Shown here: positions 32,816 through 46,900 of the stretch, one piece after another
Numbering within the stretch: position 1 is the stretch's first letter
Layout of the letters: each line of letters begins with the position of its first letter
From: Lutjanus erythropterus
Taxonomy: Eukaryota; Chordata; Actinopteri; Lutjaniformes; Lutjanidae
NCBI GenBank assembly: GCA_020091685.1
Contig: CM034595.1
Span: 40,038,232-40,102,231 of the forward strand
DNA: 64,000 nucleotides
Direction of reading: 5' to 3'
Program-made: the position numbers and the translations under genes
The notes under the pieces: model-generated
The model's input: the letters and a program-made list of their open reading frames with translations, nothing else
Databases searched by the model: none
Told to the model about the DNA's origin: nothing

Positions 32816-34534
32816 ATCTGTATTGGGAAGGAAAAAATTGTGTCAGAGAAACTCTAGTTGTGTTCAGACATTACAGCATAAAATAAAACAGCAGGGGAAA
32901 GACAAGGGACTGAAAAACAGCATCACTTTGGTATTTGTAACAAGAGTTAATCATTTTATAGTCCTATCCTATTTAGCACCACAGCATTTTATGGAGCCTC
33001 ACTAGCTCTGTTTTTGTTATATATCAGCGACCTGCTAGTAAACAACTACAAAAGGACAGAATCTTGACATTTTAATTAGGCTCAAACATGCAACAAACAT
33101 CTGAGGGATTTGACAAAACCTTAACAACTCCCACATTAAAGGTTAAGGCTTTGATTCGTTTCTGTTCAAGCTCTGTCACCATCCTGACACAACAATTGGA
33201 GTAAAATGGCTGCCCGTCTCGTTTGACCTTTCCGACACAAACGGACACAGCAGAAACACGCCTGCTGTCGCCGGGCTCCCGTGTTTACCTCCCGCGCAAA
33301 TGTGTCAACAATGCATCTCCCCTCTGGAATTCTGAACTTTCTTAATTCAACCTAAAAACAAAGTCTAATCAGTTAATGACTTTCTGTGCAGTCTGCAGAG
33401 GGAGGGGACGGCTGATGAGCTGACAGCTGTCGAAGGGAAATAAGCCACCGTTTATCCCATCTTATGTTTGCTCTCTGTGTTCTAGGGTTTGGATGGGAGG
33501 GCTCGGATCATTTTGTTTTTAATGAACTGGACTTGTTGAGCCATCTGGGACACACTGGCGGTTGGGCCTCTTTGGAGGAAAGAGGTTTTCTGGGCTCTCC
33601 ATTGACTTTCTGACATGCATTTGGATTAACCAACAGCGCTGCGTCTGCGGATTGATAAGATGCATCCGCATTGCATTGTAGAGTCTCACGGTCTTCAGCT
33701 GCGTTATTGCAGAAATGAGATTACATAACAAGAGAATCTTTGGTTCTCATTGGTTGCCATGGATGAGGTCACGGAGTCAGCTGAATTCATAATCTCTTGC
33801 AAGTTATTATGTTCCACAGTGTCCACTTGGCCGGAGATAACAGTCTCATAAAAAGTCACACTTGAAATCCTAAATTTCAGTTTTATTCTCAGTCATACGG
33901 CATTGCAGTGTGCACCTGTCGACTCCTGGGACGTCTATTTTCTGGCAGCAAAATCCTGATGCAGAATCACCCTCTAATATTCCCTGACCTCACCAGTGCT
34001 TCAGCAGTGGTGAAGCTAATCCACTTGCTTTTGATAGCTACAGAATAGAGAATACCTTTCACCTCACACCTCTGGGCACCTGGAAGTCTCTCGGCACCTT
34101 CCCTGTGAAAATCTTTAAGCTGCGCTTTTCTCCACTCTGACATGTTTGCGGTACACACTGACCAGCGTAATGAGTGAGCACATCCCTGGTCTCCTCCACA
34201 ATTTCAGACACAATTAGCCACATTACCCTCCTCTCTCAGCAGGCCTTTACAAAATAGCTTTCTATGCTGGGTGCTAGAATAACAAGAATAAAGAAACCAA
34301 GGGGGTGGACTGTATAAACGGTATAAATTTGAGCTAGTGCAATGTGCTTGTGTTTATAGCTGCAGTGGATGAGTCAGCAGACACAGCAGATTAAAATATT
34401 TCAGGTTCAACCTTGTTTTTGTCACTTGCCCAGTCAGGCAAATCTACCTGCCCAAAGTCTATTCTTTCTTGCCCCTGTACAAACTGGCTAATTTATTAGC
34501 AGTTTTTAAATAACAAAAAAGACTAAAGTTAATA

Positions 34535-34710
34535 AATCTAGAGCTGCAACGTCTATAAAATATCAGAAAATGGTGAAAAATGTCTCAAAGTCCAAGGTGA
34601 TGTCTTCAACTGTCTTGTTTTGTCCAGATATTCAGTTAAATATGATAATAAACATTGAAAAGTGGCAAACCTCCATATTAGAGAAGCTGAAAACTGCATT
34701 TTCTCAGCTG
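34535..34710. repeat. Truncated AT-rich hAT-like repeat
   Basis: Begins CTAGAGCTGCAACGTC, continues TCAGAAAATGGTGAAAAATG (34563) and 'AAGGTGATGTCTTCAACTGT', then degenerates. The distal half is missing. Confidence 0.65.
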
Positions 34711-36529
34711 ACTTGTGTTTGTGAAGGAGCTGCCCCGAGACAGAGAGCAGAGGAGAGCTGCTGCTTGATAAGAAGTTGCGTCAAAACATTTAAACAAGTG
34801 ATAAAAGAGCATCGCCAGATTTTTATGTGGCAAACTAAGCTGCAAACAGACAGCTTTGGTTTTGGCTTATTTGAGACAGTTTGCTAACGTGCACACAGCG
34901 AAGAAAAGGAGGAGTTCCTAAAAAGACCAGTGTATCTGGTTCGGGTTTAAAAAGTCAGGGACAGAGCAGAAAATGATCATCTGCAAATTATGTTAACGCT
35001 AATTATGTAATTGTAATAATTATAGTTATAAAATGTGGTAATACTACAGAGTACTACAGTATAGTAACAACTGCCATGCAGATGCCATAACAGTGTTTTC
35101 CCCCTTCAGAAGCATTTATATTAGACTTTTAGGAAAAACAAATACACCATGTTGTATACTGTTACCGTCCCAGCTCCAAATTATACCTGATATAAACTTT
35201 AGGCCGTACTGCCCAGTCCCATGGCAACCTAAGTCAAGCTGTTTGTGTCCTCCAAGCAATTAAAGAACAAATATGATCTCCCAGCCTCCCACTTTTTCAG
35301 ACATCTGCAGATTTGGAGCTTCATAAAGGCTCATACACCTACATTTGCAGCCTTGCCACAGCACCGTGTGCATCCTACTCTGGACGTGCCTGAACCTCGA
35401 CTCATTCTGGGCCTCTGCATTTGGTTTTGAGAGTGTTTGTTAAGGCGTGGGAACCGGTGTTAAGACATTTATGGGGTCTGCAGGGGGTTGAAGGTGTGGA
35501 ATGAATGATCGACATAATTAATCCTGTAACAGAGGAAGCAGTGCATGTGTTCATTATTTGTTTTCTACTTTTTTTCCTTTTCTTGTTTTTCTCTCCTGGT
35601 TTGGTGTGTATAAAACCCGCCATACAATTTATAACTGTGTTCTTTTATGCCGCTAAGTAGTTCTGGTAAGAGAAAGGAAAAAATAAAATTGCTTTTATGC
35701 TCCAAAGATGAATGTGTCCTACATTAACTTGCAATAAAAATACTATTTGAAAAAACAGAAAAAGTGCAAAAAGAGGACAAGGCTATGTAAATTCATGAAA
35801 ATCAACATGGAGAATCTTGAGTGCTTACAGGTACATCAGTTTACATCATCTCCATGACACCATTTATAACTCCCTTGACCTCAGCAACAATCACTCTTCC
35901 TTATTATTGTGTAAAGCCATACAGAAGTACAAGCTGTGCATAAAAATGAAATACTGTAAGAATTCTGAATAAAAGTTCATTTTCCATTTGTGTTAGGAAA
36001 TAACAGGGTGTCAAGTTGTCTAGCTTTTCTTTGCTATCTTGCTTTATACAAACCTGCCTGATAATTTTTTTTTGTTATTGTCAAAACAACCACATGAGAA
36101 TTTAAATGTGACGGGAGGAAAAACAACCCATGATATGAACGGTGTGTGCCGAGACAAACGTTTCATTGTTGAGGCCTGAGCCATATTGTCCCTCACCACG
36201 CTCCTTTTGGAAGTTTCATCACACCACCAATCTCATTGCAGTCCCATGACACGAATCACACAGCAGATCACCGTCTGCACAGAGCTGTTTTTCTCTCAGC
36301 CCTCGTATCCTTCCTGAAGTTGGCTCTGCACAGACATTCATAGCTCACATTCAAATAAAACAGAATGTGTTAAAAAAAAATCCTGAAGGATGTACTTCAG
36401 TAGTTAGTGAATCTTGACCACTGGTACTCTTTCCAGCTGAAGACACTTTTGTCTCTCTGCAGCCATTCTTTTCTTTACCCAGCAGTCATTTCAACTCTGC
36501 ACTCAGCCCTCTCAGACAGGAGAAACTTT

Positions 36530-36790
36530 GCTAATTAGATTTCCAATGGCTAACCATGTAGACGTCGTCGCGGCAAATTGGAATTGGGATCAAGGAGCGC
36601 TGGGCAATAATTGAGAGAACAACCCCCAGAGGACACAGAGGTGGACAGTATGGGCCGGTTTTCAGGCGGGTGTTGCGTGCGGCGCCCATGAGTTCATTCT
36701 AGTGTAGTTATAACCTAGCCCCAATTAAGAATACCCTCAAAAGCGCCTTTCAAAGATCACTACGGTTTATCAAGATATGCAGGGCTTAGC
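36530..36790. other. Repeat-poor stretch with TAATTG/CAATTA words (candidate conserved non-coding element)
   Basis: Contains CGGCAAATTGGAATTGGGAT, GGGCAATAATTGAGAG and CCCCAATTAAGAATACC within non-repetitive DNA in the presumed 5' intron. This is suggestive of a regulatory element, with no direct proof. Confidence 0.3.
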
Positions 36791-39700
36791 ATGTCAATTG
36801 GTTTTTTTTAGTCGAGAATACGTTTAATCACAGGAGTTAGACAACATTAAAATCGCTATCTTGATGGACCTCAAACAAAACTGGCCACTAAACTTTCTCT
36901 CACACATTTCTTCAGACATTTTCTGTGGGTCCTGCCAACAATCTCAACAGCAGCACCTTTCAAAATGTACCTGTCTGGATCGGGCTGACTGCTCGGCCTC
37001 TGGTGTTGCTGCTCGCACGTTTCTGGAGAATTGTTCAAACATTTCTCACTCGACACTGACTGCGTAGAGGCACCAAAACATTAATATTAACACTCAAATT
37101 AGTCTCGTTAGGCATTAATAGCGCCGTTGACAGAGAGCTTTATCAGTTACCCTCTTTTTACATGGCTTTGGGACTTAAGTCTAGTAACCTACCTTTTTTT
37201 GAGGAATCTAATCAAGTCAATTCAACTGTCAACTAATCTATAGATTATTCAAGAGATTATTTGACATTACTTGATCAATATGTATAATATAGTCTTTAAA
37301 TATTTCATTGAATCATCTAATCATCATAAATTTTACTCTTGTTATGATATTAATAACAATAGACCCTATTCAGACCTCAAATTCAAAGGGATTGCTGTGA
37401 CACAAGATGAATTCATTATTATTGTTATTATCAATATTATATAATTATTACTGTTATAATCCTGATCCATCATGTGTGGGTGGTGACAGAGAGTAAAGAG
37501 GATAGCGCTGTCTTGCTGTCACTCTCATTTTCACAAAGTACTTCTGGATTTTTTTGCCTCACTTGTTCTTGCAGAAATGTGCACATCGTTCGGTCTCTCT
37601 AAAATACTCTTATGCTTTAGATGATCGAAGGTGAGGTTTTCAAGCTGCAGCTTGGTCTCTAGAAGAACCACGCTTGCCTCGATTGTACGCGGTAAATCTG
37701 TGCGACGTGCCAGTGTAGTAATCGATGGCGTTGTTTCGTTGATACGTTCTATCCCTCACTGCTACAGAGCAGCTCTTCGTCTGTTTATCCACAATTTATT
37801 AATATTAAATACGCTGCTTGTCCAAATTGCACCAAAATCAGCACTGTACTTCCTTGGATTTACAATTGAAGTACAGTTGATGAACGGTTTTCAAGATAGG
37901 AAAATTACATACACAGACAAACAGAGATTCCTAGCTTTATAGGCAGATATTAAAGATAAAGTGTTTCATTCTTAAATCAGATGTCAGAGTTTAGACTTTC
38001 ATTGTTAGCCGTCACTGACCAGGCAGATGCTGTGTATAAACACTTGACACAGCCAAGACATCTAAAGCTGGGCTCTTGAATACAAACATGTCAGATAAAA
38101 GAGCTGGGGATTTCGGTATATTTCAAAGGTCTTGCAGTGACAAAAACAGAATGGCTCCAGGGGATCTCCGTGGCAACATTTTAAAAAGTCCATTAGCATC
38201 CCTGGTCGAAGAGGAGTGATGGCTGGCTTCTTGCTTTTTACCAAGAATAGAAAATCAATGGTCCCTGTAGTCCTTTAGTTCTTGGATTAGTATGTCAACT
38301 GCCTGGTGTCAGTATAATGTAGTCTCATTCTCATAGTGTCTGCATTGTGCCAAGGCAGAGAGAGGGCAAGATGGCATCCAGGATGAGACGTGTCTGTCAG
38401 GGGAGGTTGGGACCCTCCTTGCCATCAATGCCACTCAGTCTGGTCCCAGGGGAACGTTGCTTTAACCTCAGCGCCCACGGAGTTCAGACAAGTGACGGGT
38501 TGTCCTGTCGGAGAGGCCATCGATTTTCACCCCATGTCAGACTACTCTACTCTGTCCTCATCGAAGAATCCCCACAGATTAGAGGCTGGTTTATACTTGA
38601 GCTTCTATGGCAGATCTTTAGGGGATTGATGTCAAAGTAAAACTATGCTGACAGCGAGAGCCAACAAAAGTTTTGAAAAAGGTTTCAGCGCTGCACTGAT
38701 ACGATGTACACTATCAGTTGTGAGTGCAAGGACACAAATATTGGTGTCTCGCTGAACATCCAGTATTCAATAAGCATCAAAATTGTTGGCTGACACCCAC
38801 TGCTTCATGCATGAGTATCACTCTCGGAGAAATGTAGCACTGCCTCCAGTCAGGCCTACTTTCAGGACTTCTTTCTACAGACAGTGAGCTGGCCAGACTT
38901 CACACCGAGGGATCTATGCAGGACTCAGACAGTGAGACGGTTCTCTGATCGATCGGCAAAACCGCTGCAGGCGTCATCCATAGTCTTCATGTCTATTTGC
39001 AAAGGGCGAAAAAAAAAAAAAAAAGCCCAGAGGGCTATCAGTGGAAGGAGGATCAGACGTGCACCAGTGGGATCCTCTTCATTCGTCTGCCTCCTGTTAA
39101 TTATTTAGATTCATCTTCAGAGAGGCCTATAATTCCTTGACCATTTTGTGCTCCCTGTCACTCAGGATGCATCTTCAATCTTCTGTGGTCCTTATGGCAT
39201 TTTCAAACTTACCGTGGGGTCACACAATCAAACAGATCACTTTAAAATATGCTGGGCAGCAATTGTGCCAGCCCATCTCCCTCATCTCCCTTTCTCCTCT
39301 TCATACATAAAAGTGAATGTTAACTACCCCCTTCTCCTCTCAATCTCTAGGTCATCAATAATTCAGAATGTTATTGAGAAACACTACCTGAACCCTGTAT
39401 TGACAGAAATCCAAGCACTGTCATTCCCTCAAGGGCGTCATAATTGGATACCCCCTGAGGCTACGGCTGCGAAATGCAGAGCAAGAGGGGAAAGCGGGGT
39501 GAGTGTTGTTGTTTTCTGTATTTTGTGTGTTGCCATTTTTACCTTTCTATTTAAGGACTCCAATCTGACCCAACAGCCGAAGTCGGCCAACTTATCGACT
39601 CGAGGTCGAGGACGATCCCCGAGGAATGTTTAGAGGTGGGCAAGAAGGTGTTCGAGTGTCCCAACTTTACTGAGAAGGATTGCAAAAAGGAATAACTGCA

Positions 39701-40084
39701 CAACTGCAATTCTACATGTACTGCAGTTTGATATTACGATTTATTGTGATTTTTGATTGCTTTTTTAACACTAGACCGTGGGAAAAAGTTGAATCATCCG
39801 CATCTAGTGACTGTATATCCTGACTGATATTTCCCAAAACAATGCAAACTGCATGTCAGTCAGTCTGTCTGAGTTTTATTTCAGCAGAATTGTTGCTGTT
39901 CTGCATAGAGTGTTAAATTAAATATCTTTGTAATTAAGCATTTAGCTACATTTAGCTGTTCCTACTCATCAAAAAAAACACAATAAATAAAATAGGCCAA
40001 AATAATAAGGCCTCTGGCTGAATTTTTAAACCCATTGAGAACTTTTAGCTTTGACTCTTTGTGGTTGCTGTAGCTAGTCAGTGT

Positions 40085-40335
40085 CGAAGTCATATTAGCA
40101 CAGAGGTAGTAATGTGAAGTCAGTAGTTATTAGCCTGGTCCGTTTCTACAGAGCGGGGGAAATATATGTCTGAAAGCATGAGCACACACATTGTTTTATT
40201 TTAAGCACATGTACTAAAATGGATCCATTTGTTGAGATTTTACTGCAATCACAATGCTAATTTCCATCAGCGTACTAATGGTAATTCCCATTATGTGTTA
40301 GCATCAAGCTAATGGACTAAGTGCTTGTTATTTAT
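40085..40335 (-). repeat. Inverted copy of 17699-17935
   Basis: On the minus strand it reads GATGCTAACACATAATGGGA, 'ATTACCATTAGTACGCTGAT' and GTGCTCATGCTTTCAGACAT, paralleling 17720-17870. The ACACCCCTA near 40549-40560 could be one terminus of the host element; no partner end was found. Confidence 0.75.
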
Positions 40336-43300
40336 ATGCATATAAAATTGATTCAGAAACTCAAAAAGAATCACAATAGCCACATGAAAAACAAGAGACA
40401 GCAGCAAAAATTGATGTATTTCTGAATTAAAAACATCACTAAGGATGATATACAATAAGCCATGAACAGGTATTTCACTGACAGTTTTAAAAGTAATATC
40501 AGTGTTCTCCTCTGTGTACTGACTTATCTGTATGCACATCATGGAAATGTAACACCCCTATTCTAATGCTGTACACTGTCATCTGCTCTGATGCTAAAAC
40601 AATATGGAGAAAAGAGCTGATATAAAGGAGAAAAGAGCAGATATTATCTCATGTCCCCGAATACTTAATACACTATTGTGCTGCCCGAGCCTGTCGTGAT
40701 TCACACAGAACTGCTGACCCCTACAAGGACATGAAGAGAGGCACAAGCCAGCCGGATGTAGCAAATATTCAACAGAGCAGGCAGGATGAAAATATGCTAA
40801 TAAAATGCTTTAATATATTGAAGAGGGAAGATGGGAGAAAGAAAAGGTGAATATTTTCTTGTTGCCAGGAGATGGGCTTGCAGACCAAACTAAAGCTGAG
40901 AAACCACTCTCAGTTTGGGCTCCGAGTCAAAGCAAAGCAGGCTTTGGTGATGTTTGTTGGTCTCCCTGCATCCCCTCAGGTATAGAAACAAACTCATGGG
41001 ATGGGAAGAGCACAGAGCTAAGTGGTGTGTTTGCAGTGCAGTATTTTGATCTGGTCTGGTTTGTGACTGTGCCCGCACATGTAAGTTTATCTATACCTAC
41101 CGATATAACTAATTGATACTTTGATCACACTGCGTATAGAGCGTTGGCTTGGCACACACTCATTCTGCTGTCGGGGCAGCAGGCAGAAAAAAACAAAATA
41201 AATCCTGGGAAACAAAAAGAAAACCTCATGCATCAGCAGAACTGTGCAACGCTGGCCAAAATGACAACATGAATTAGACCTTTTGCTGTACAAATGGCAA
41301 CACAGAATACTGACCTTACAGCTAACCTTGGAGAGTGAGATGGAAACGCTTGTGCCTGTGATGCTGTTATCTGTACCACAGCTTGATAACTAAAATAAAC
41401 AATGGCTAAATGTTTGTAAGTGTAACAGGGCTTTTAGAAAGCAAGGGGGGAAAAATCAGAAGAAATATGGTACCTTGACTTGTTTTCGATACCAATTTTA
41501 CGAATTTGATTCCCAGTTGACTAACTGGCCTCCATCAGTCTTTTGAGGCTGTTTCGCAGCCCAATAGGACGGCTGACTGAGCTAACTAGCTAACGGCAGC
41601 TATAGCACAGTTAGCAGCAGTGTGTCGGTGACTACAGTGTTACAAGAGTGAAGGTCCATGTTGTAACAAACGGCAAGGCGAGCTGGATTTTGAGATGTTT
41701 ATTTTTTTCTGTGAAAAACATATAAATCAAAACATGGTCGACTAAGACTATTGTCAATTTAGTCGCCTACAGAGGCAAAAACAAACAAGACGCAAACTGT
41801 ACGAGGGCAAAGAAAGCCTATAAGGGTCAGAGCCATAGTTCTTTGACAATACATAAAATGTAATGGACCTGTCATAGGTTTCCTTTACATTTGCCTGATT
41901 TTAAATGACTTAACCAGAGCCAATAAATGCAAAGCCCGGCCATAGATGGAAACACATGTAACTTTTTCTTTGCCGCTGTTGAGGACCACCACTTTGAGGA
42001 CTTCACGGTGGCTTTGTGTCCCTTCGCTCAGTAGCGGACAAAAAGAGAGCAAGACTTCTCTATTAACACTACGGCTCTTTGATCTCTATCTCCCCTGTGG
42101 TACCAATTAGATTGCTGCACCGTTTGCATTTCAAACTCTTTGCACCTCCTTTTTTTTTTGAAAGACATCCTGCATGAATTATCAATCCACCGGAACTTTT
42201 ATTCCCTCTTAATGAAAAGTGAATTATAAGCATCATATCTCCGCAGTTTGGCTCATTTAAATTAGGGGGATCTACAAGCTCTGAAGGGATAAGATATTAG
42301 ATACGTAGGTTCCCACACTGATGACTGCTGCCTTCACTATGTGTGAAATCTTTTATTTCACTGTGATGCAATGAGGAGCCCTCCTGCTTATTTCTTTCGG
42401 GCTCGACAAAAGAAGAGGTCGCGGTTTCAAGTGCGCCAAAATAGAGCTTCCTACTCAAAATATAAAAACACAGAAAGGCAGAGTAGTTGAGAATTGATCA
42501 AAGGAAGATAAATAGCTGTGAAGATTCTTCCCCTGCTTTTATCCCTTGTTAGCAGAGGCAATCACACAGCCGTCACCCGGAAGATCCATCCCTGTCACAT
42601 TACCCCAACAAGATTATAAGGAGGAGACGGGGAGAAAAGCTACCAAGGGAATGTGTGGCACAAGTACATTTGGTGCATTTCAGCTGAACAAAAGCAGCGA
42701 GCCCTGCTTTTATAAATGAATGATTTTTGCAATCTGACTGGTCGATGCTGATGAAGGGAAATATAAATCAAGGGTAAGAGTGAGGCTTCTCGGCGAGAGT
42801 GCCTCACAGAGATAATGGCATCATCATGCCTGTGTGGTTCGCTGTTCCTGGGAAGATTAAACACTTTATCATTGTCTTTGGGACAAACAGTCTCTGTACG
42901 TAGAGCATGCATCCAATTATTAGATGCCTTTTATGCTCAAACCCGACATCCACACGTCAGCTTCATCACACACCAGAAGCCTTAAGAGGAGAGATGAAAA
43001 GAGACAGCAGTCTTATCAGGACACTGCTACCTTTCAGGGCAGTAGCCCACGGTGGCAGCTGACCTCACTTTTATTACCGCTGTCTCGCACTGATGATATC
43101 ATCTAAACACCTAGCGAAAGACCCAGAAGCTTTCAAGCTCAGTTTATCTCATTTTATGGCTCTAACAACTCCGTCTCTCCCAAGAAAAGTCAGTGGCCAC
43201 GGGCAATCATACACCAAGGAGCAGCGTGGCTCCTCTCACCTCATCAAAGACTACACTGTGTCATGAAACATGGGAGGAAGAAAGCAGGAGCTGGGGCATG

Positions 43301-43818
43301 AAACAGAGAAATGGGACACGAACAGTGACAGTAGGAAAGACAGTAAATCTAAATGAGGAAGAGGAGGAAGAAGATGGGGATGACAGCGTCTCACAGCTCA
43401 CTGGTCTGGAATCAGCCAGACAATCAATTCCACCACTCAGATTCAGGCTGGCAGCTCCCGCTTCAACGGCACTGAGCATCACAGGCAGCACCAAATTATC
43501 AACAGTGCTGGATTACTTTAATGATGAGCCAGAGTAGTCAGATGAGACAAACATATGACAATCAAAAGTATGAAACGGACCATTTCTGGAGTCTATACGT
43601 AAAAAAAACAAAAAACACACAGCTCTTCCTCTGCTGGCTAACAGAAAGTGTGCCAGTGCATTATTGGAGGAATGTTTAAAGATTTATGAATCAAATGCAA
43701 CTGCAAAACTTAGTTATGAATGCAAAGTGATTTGCTGCAAATACTGACCTGTTTTAATAAAGACAGAGGAGGTTGTCAGGCACCGAGTTCCATTGAAGCC
43801 ACAAATCCTTGTCGTAAC

Positions 43819-43929
43819 TAGGGCTGGGCTATTGTAGAAACTTCTCCCATCAAACTATACCTGCATTCGACCCTTTTTGTACTCATATGGTACCGGTATT
43901 GTAATCTTCTTGAACCATACCTAGCCCTA
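43819..43929. mobile_element. Compact hAT-type MITE, 111 bp, 7/8 target duplication
   Basis: Ends TAGGGCTGGGC (left) and TAGGGCTAGGT (right, reverse complement), matching at 9 of 11 positions. Flanking octamers GTCGTAAC (43811-43818) and GTGGTAAC (43930-43937). The interior has the GGTACCGGTATTG motif frequent in this class of fish repeat. Confidence 0.88.
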
Positions 43930-46900
43930 GTGGTAACTGTTCCAAAATGAAACTTCTTCAACCTACAACTTTAAAAAGAAAGATAAAATCTATTTAACAT
44001 CCGTTTGCATCTTATGTAGATAGCTCAGATAGGTAAACATGAAACAAATCATACAACGCATCCACATATTGTGTGTACAATTTGCATTTTATATGCAAAA
44101 TGAGCTTGTCTACTTGAATTTGAAAATTCAGTTGAGACAATTTTTTTCACCCCTCCCTAACCATGACAAAATAAGCAAAAGCCCCAGGTCTGTTTCATAT
44201 GTTTGACTTCCTCAAATGTGGTAGCAGCTGCTGCGCCAAATATAAATAGATGACACTGCATAGCTGCTGGTAGTATTAATAAGAGTGATAAATGCTGAAA
44301 AACGACTTTGTACATCAACAAATGCCTTGTTCAGACTGCCAGCCCAAACTCTTTTTGGCACATCCAGATTGATTTCACAAAGTCTGGACATCAAAAAACA
44401 ACATGAAATGTGTTTTTTGTACAGTCATGGTGTTACTAGCAGAGCAGTATGCAGAACAACAGTGGGGTTTAGTTTCTGTGATGGAGAAATTCTGCACGGC
44501 GACATGACAGGGCGATTGTTTGAAGGCTGAGATGATGCATCTGCATTTCTCATTGTGCGTTGGAAAGCTGCGTCACCAGTAGTTATCGATGCCTACATTG
44601 TTACCACAGCAACCCATGCAGATAGGTTGGTGATGTCTAGACATACAAATCCACTCTGATCACTTGCAAATAAAAGTCCCTCTTGAAGATCTGATTGAAT
44701 TTGAGAAACAAATCTGATTGGCCTGCAAACTGAATAAATAATAAGTGTATTCCTCTATAAACGCAGTAAACATAACACATTGACCCGGCTATGAATGTGT
44801 AATGGGAGCATACCAACCTTACGTGGCCTCGTACAGTCACTCCTTTGTTGTATTTTTTTAAAACACACTGGAAGAGAAGGCTCTATCAGGATTTGAGGGT
44901 GTAGTTACCCTTTAACTGTTACTGTCAAACCAACTTGGTTTACACTTGATATTTCACATCGTTTGAGGTTGACAAAATGAAATATACGCACCATTAATGT
45001 GATCTGGATACAGCACAAATTTATTACAACTATCTTTAAGATCTTGCTCGTGAACATTGAGGCTTGTACCTGTTGCTTCAGGTTGTCGCAGTTGAAGAAA
45101 CCTATCTCCTCAAGTGACAAATTAAATGACAAATCATGAGACCCAGTCGCTAATCTGACAGATCTAATCCGATTCACTTTCCGGGGCTGCGTCAGAGGCA
45201 TCAATCACCGTTTGTTGTCCATTGTTCTTCCGACGACGTGGTGCCTTTTCTGGCTAAGCAGCACTTGAGCGTTGCTACATCAGGCTGTTGTGTTCCTGCA
45301 TGTGTCTAATGTGTCTGAGGTGTGTGCAAAAGCACGGTCGGGATCTTGGTTTTCGATAATGTAGCCTTTTGAGCACTTAAGGATGATAAGCTCTTATCTC
45401 TGTCAAAATCCCCAACAGTCATTAGAGGGGGCAGGGCCTGCTAAGTCAATCTAATTAGGGCTCACATCATCCTCTCCCCTTCCTTAAGAAAGATCACTGT
45501 AATGGACACTGAGGATTATACATGCATTGTATTTAGGATGTCATTACTTCTACCTTGACATGAGTAGCTATGCTGTTTAATATCCACTGCCGGATGTCTA
45601 ATCGTTTAAAAATCCATGTTTCCTTGACAGACACTTCTTTAAAGTTTCTTGAGTCAAGAGTCCTTGTGCAAAGCTCTATGTCACCCCACAAATAAGAAAC
45701 AACACTTCACAGCGGTGGATCAAAGCAGCACATGTAGTATTCATCTGTCGACTCCCTCACCATTCCTAAGCCCAAGTGTTCCACTCATCTGCATTTTAGG
45801 TTTTTAGAGACGCAGAGTGAAGCAGACACAAAGAGAATAAAAGAAGTTGAGAATAGACCAATTCACACTGGGAGGGCTGGGGAGAAAAAAAAAGATGGAC
45901 AGGAAGAAGAAAGACAGAGAAGAAAGACAAAAGCTGTCGTTTGCCAGCAGACGTAACAGTGGCTCTGATTCTTTTCTTCCCCACCCACTCCTCCTCTCCC
46001 TTCATCCTTCCACTGGGTTTGACCAACCAGCTATGATAATAATAAAAAGGAAAGTGAGAGGACAAACGGGGCCATCCATAATGGGTCTAGATACTGGCGT
46101 GAGCGCGCTGTTGAGCCTGGGTGGTTGTGTCATTAAGTGTGAGTGCGTGATAAATGCACTCTGCTTGTCGGATTTGAGATTCTCATTAGTCTGTGTTCAG
46201 GAGGAGACCTGGGGCCATTACTCTTGTGGCTGCCTTGACAAGAGGCTGAATGTGTCTGTGTATAAGAGCAGGAGAAAGTGTGTGCTTCTGTTGGGATACT
46301 TGTATACACAGGGGCCCTTTAGATGACGTATCACGCCCTCTGGCAGCCGTAGTCACAGGTATTCAGCTCTCCCGCAACAGATGGTTGTCTCCACTGAATG
46401 ACCTGGCAGTTTCAATTGGGGATGGGCATTTCAAGCAAACACTCTATCTGATATTCACTGGTAACTATTCAAACATTCTTCAGAGATCAACTCTCTCTGA
46501 TCCACCCACCCACGAAGAGAGAGAGAAAGACAGGGCACTTTGGCTGCACAGAGTCAAACCATGTTGTGTTGATCTGCATTTCCATTACCACATATAACAC
46601 GCTGTGCAATGCCAAGTTGCGTCCAAGATGCACTGTCTCTGGAGCAGGGCCAAAGTTACGGTGATGTCTAGCTAACAGCAACCAGCCCCTCAAACCTGCA
46701 AGCCTCAACTGATATCTGTGCAGGAGACCTGAGAGAAAAACTCTGTGTTCAGACCTTCTAACTGAATCTCAGTGGTTTTAGGTGAGCTTTTCCTCTTCAC
46801 CGCTGTTTGTACTTCCAGGTATCTGCTTCGTTTTACTGTTTCATGTTCACTTTCAGCTGATTTTGCTGCTTCACAATAAAAGCTTTTAAATAACAAAAAC

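Noticed and set aside
39148..39633. 161-codon plus-strand open frame
   Set aside because: No family signature, no upstream promoter signal and no splice-bounded structure; expected by chance in 64 kb.
43193..43537. 114-codon plus-strand open frame with an acidic run
   Set aside because: The acidic run is a GAGGAAGAG purine tract; no conserved features elsewhere in the frame.
45847..46326. 159-codon plus-strand open frame with a lysine-rich start
   Set aside because: The lysine-rich start comes from an A/G-rich low-complexity tract and the rest has no known motif.
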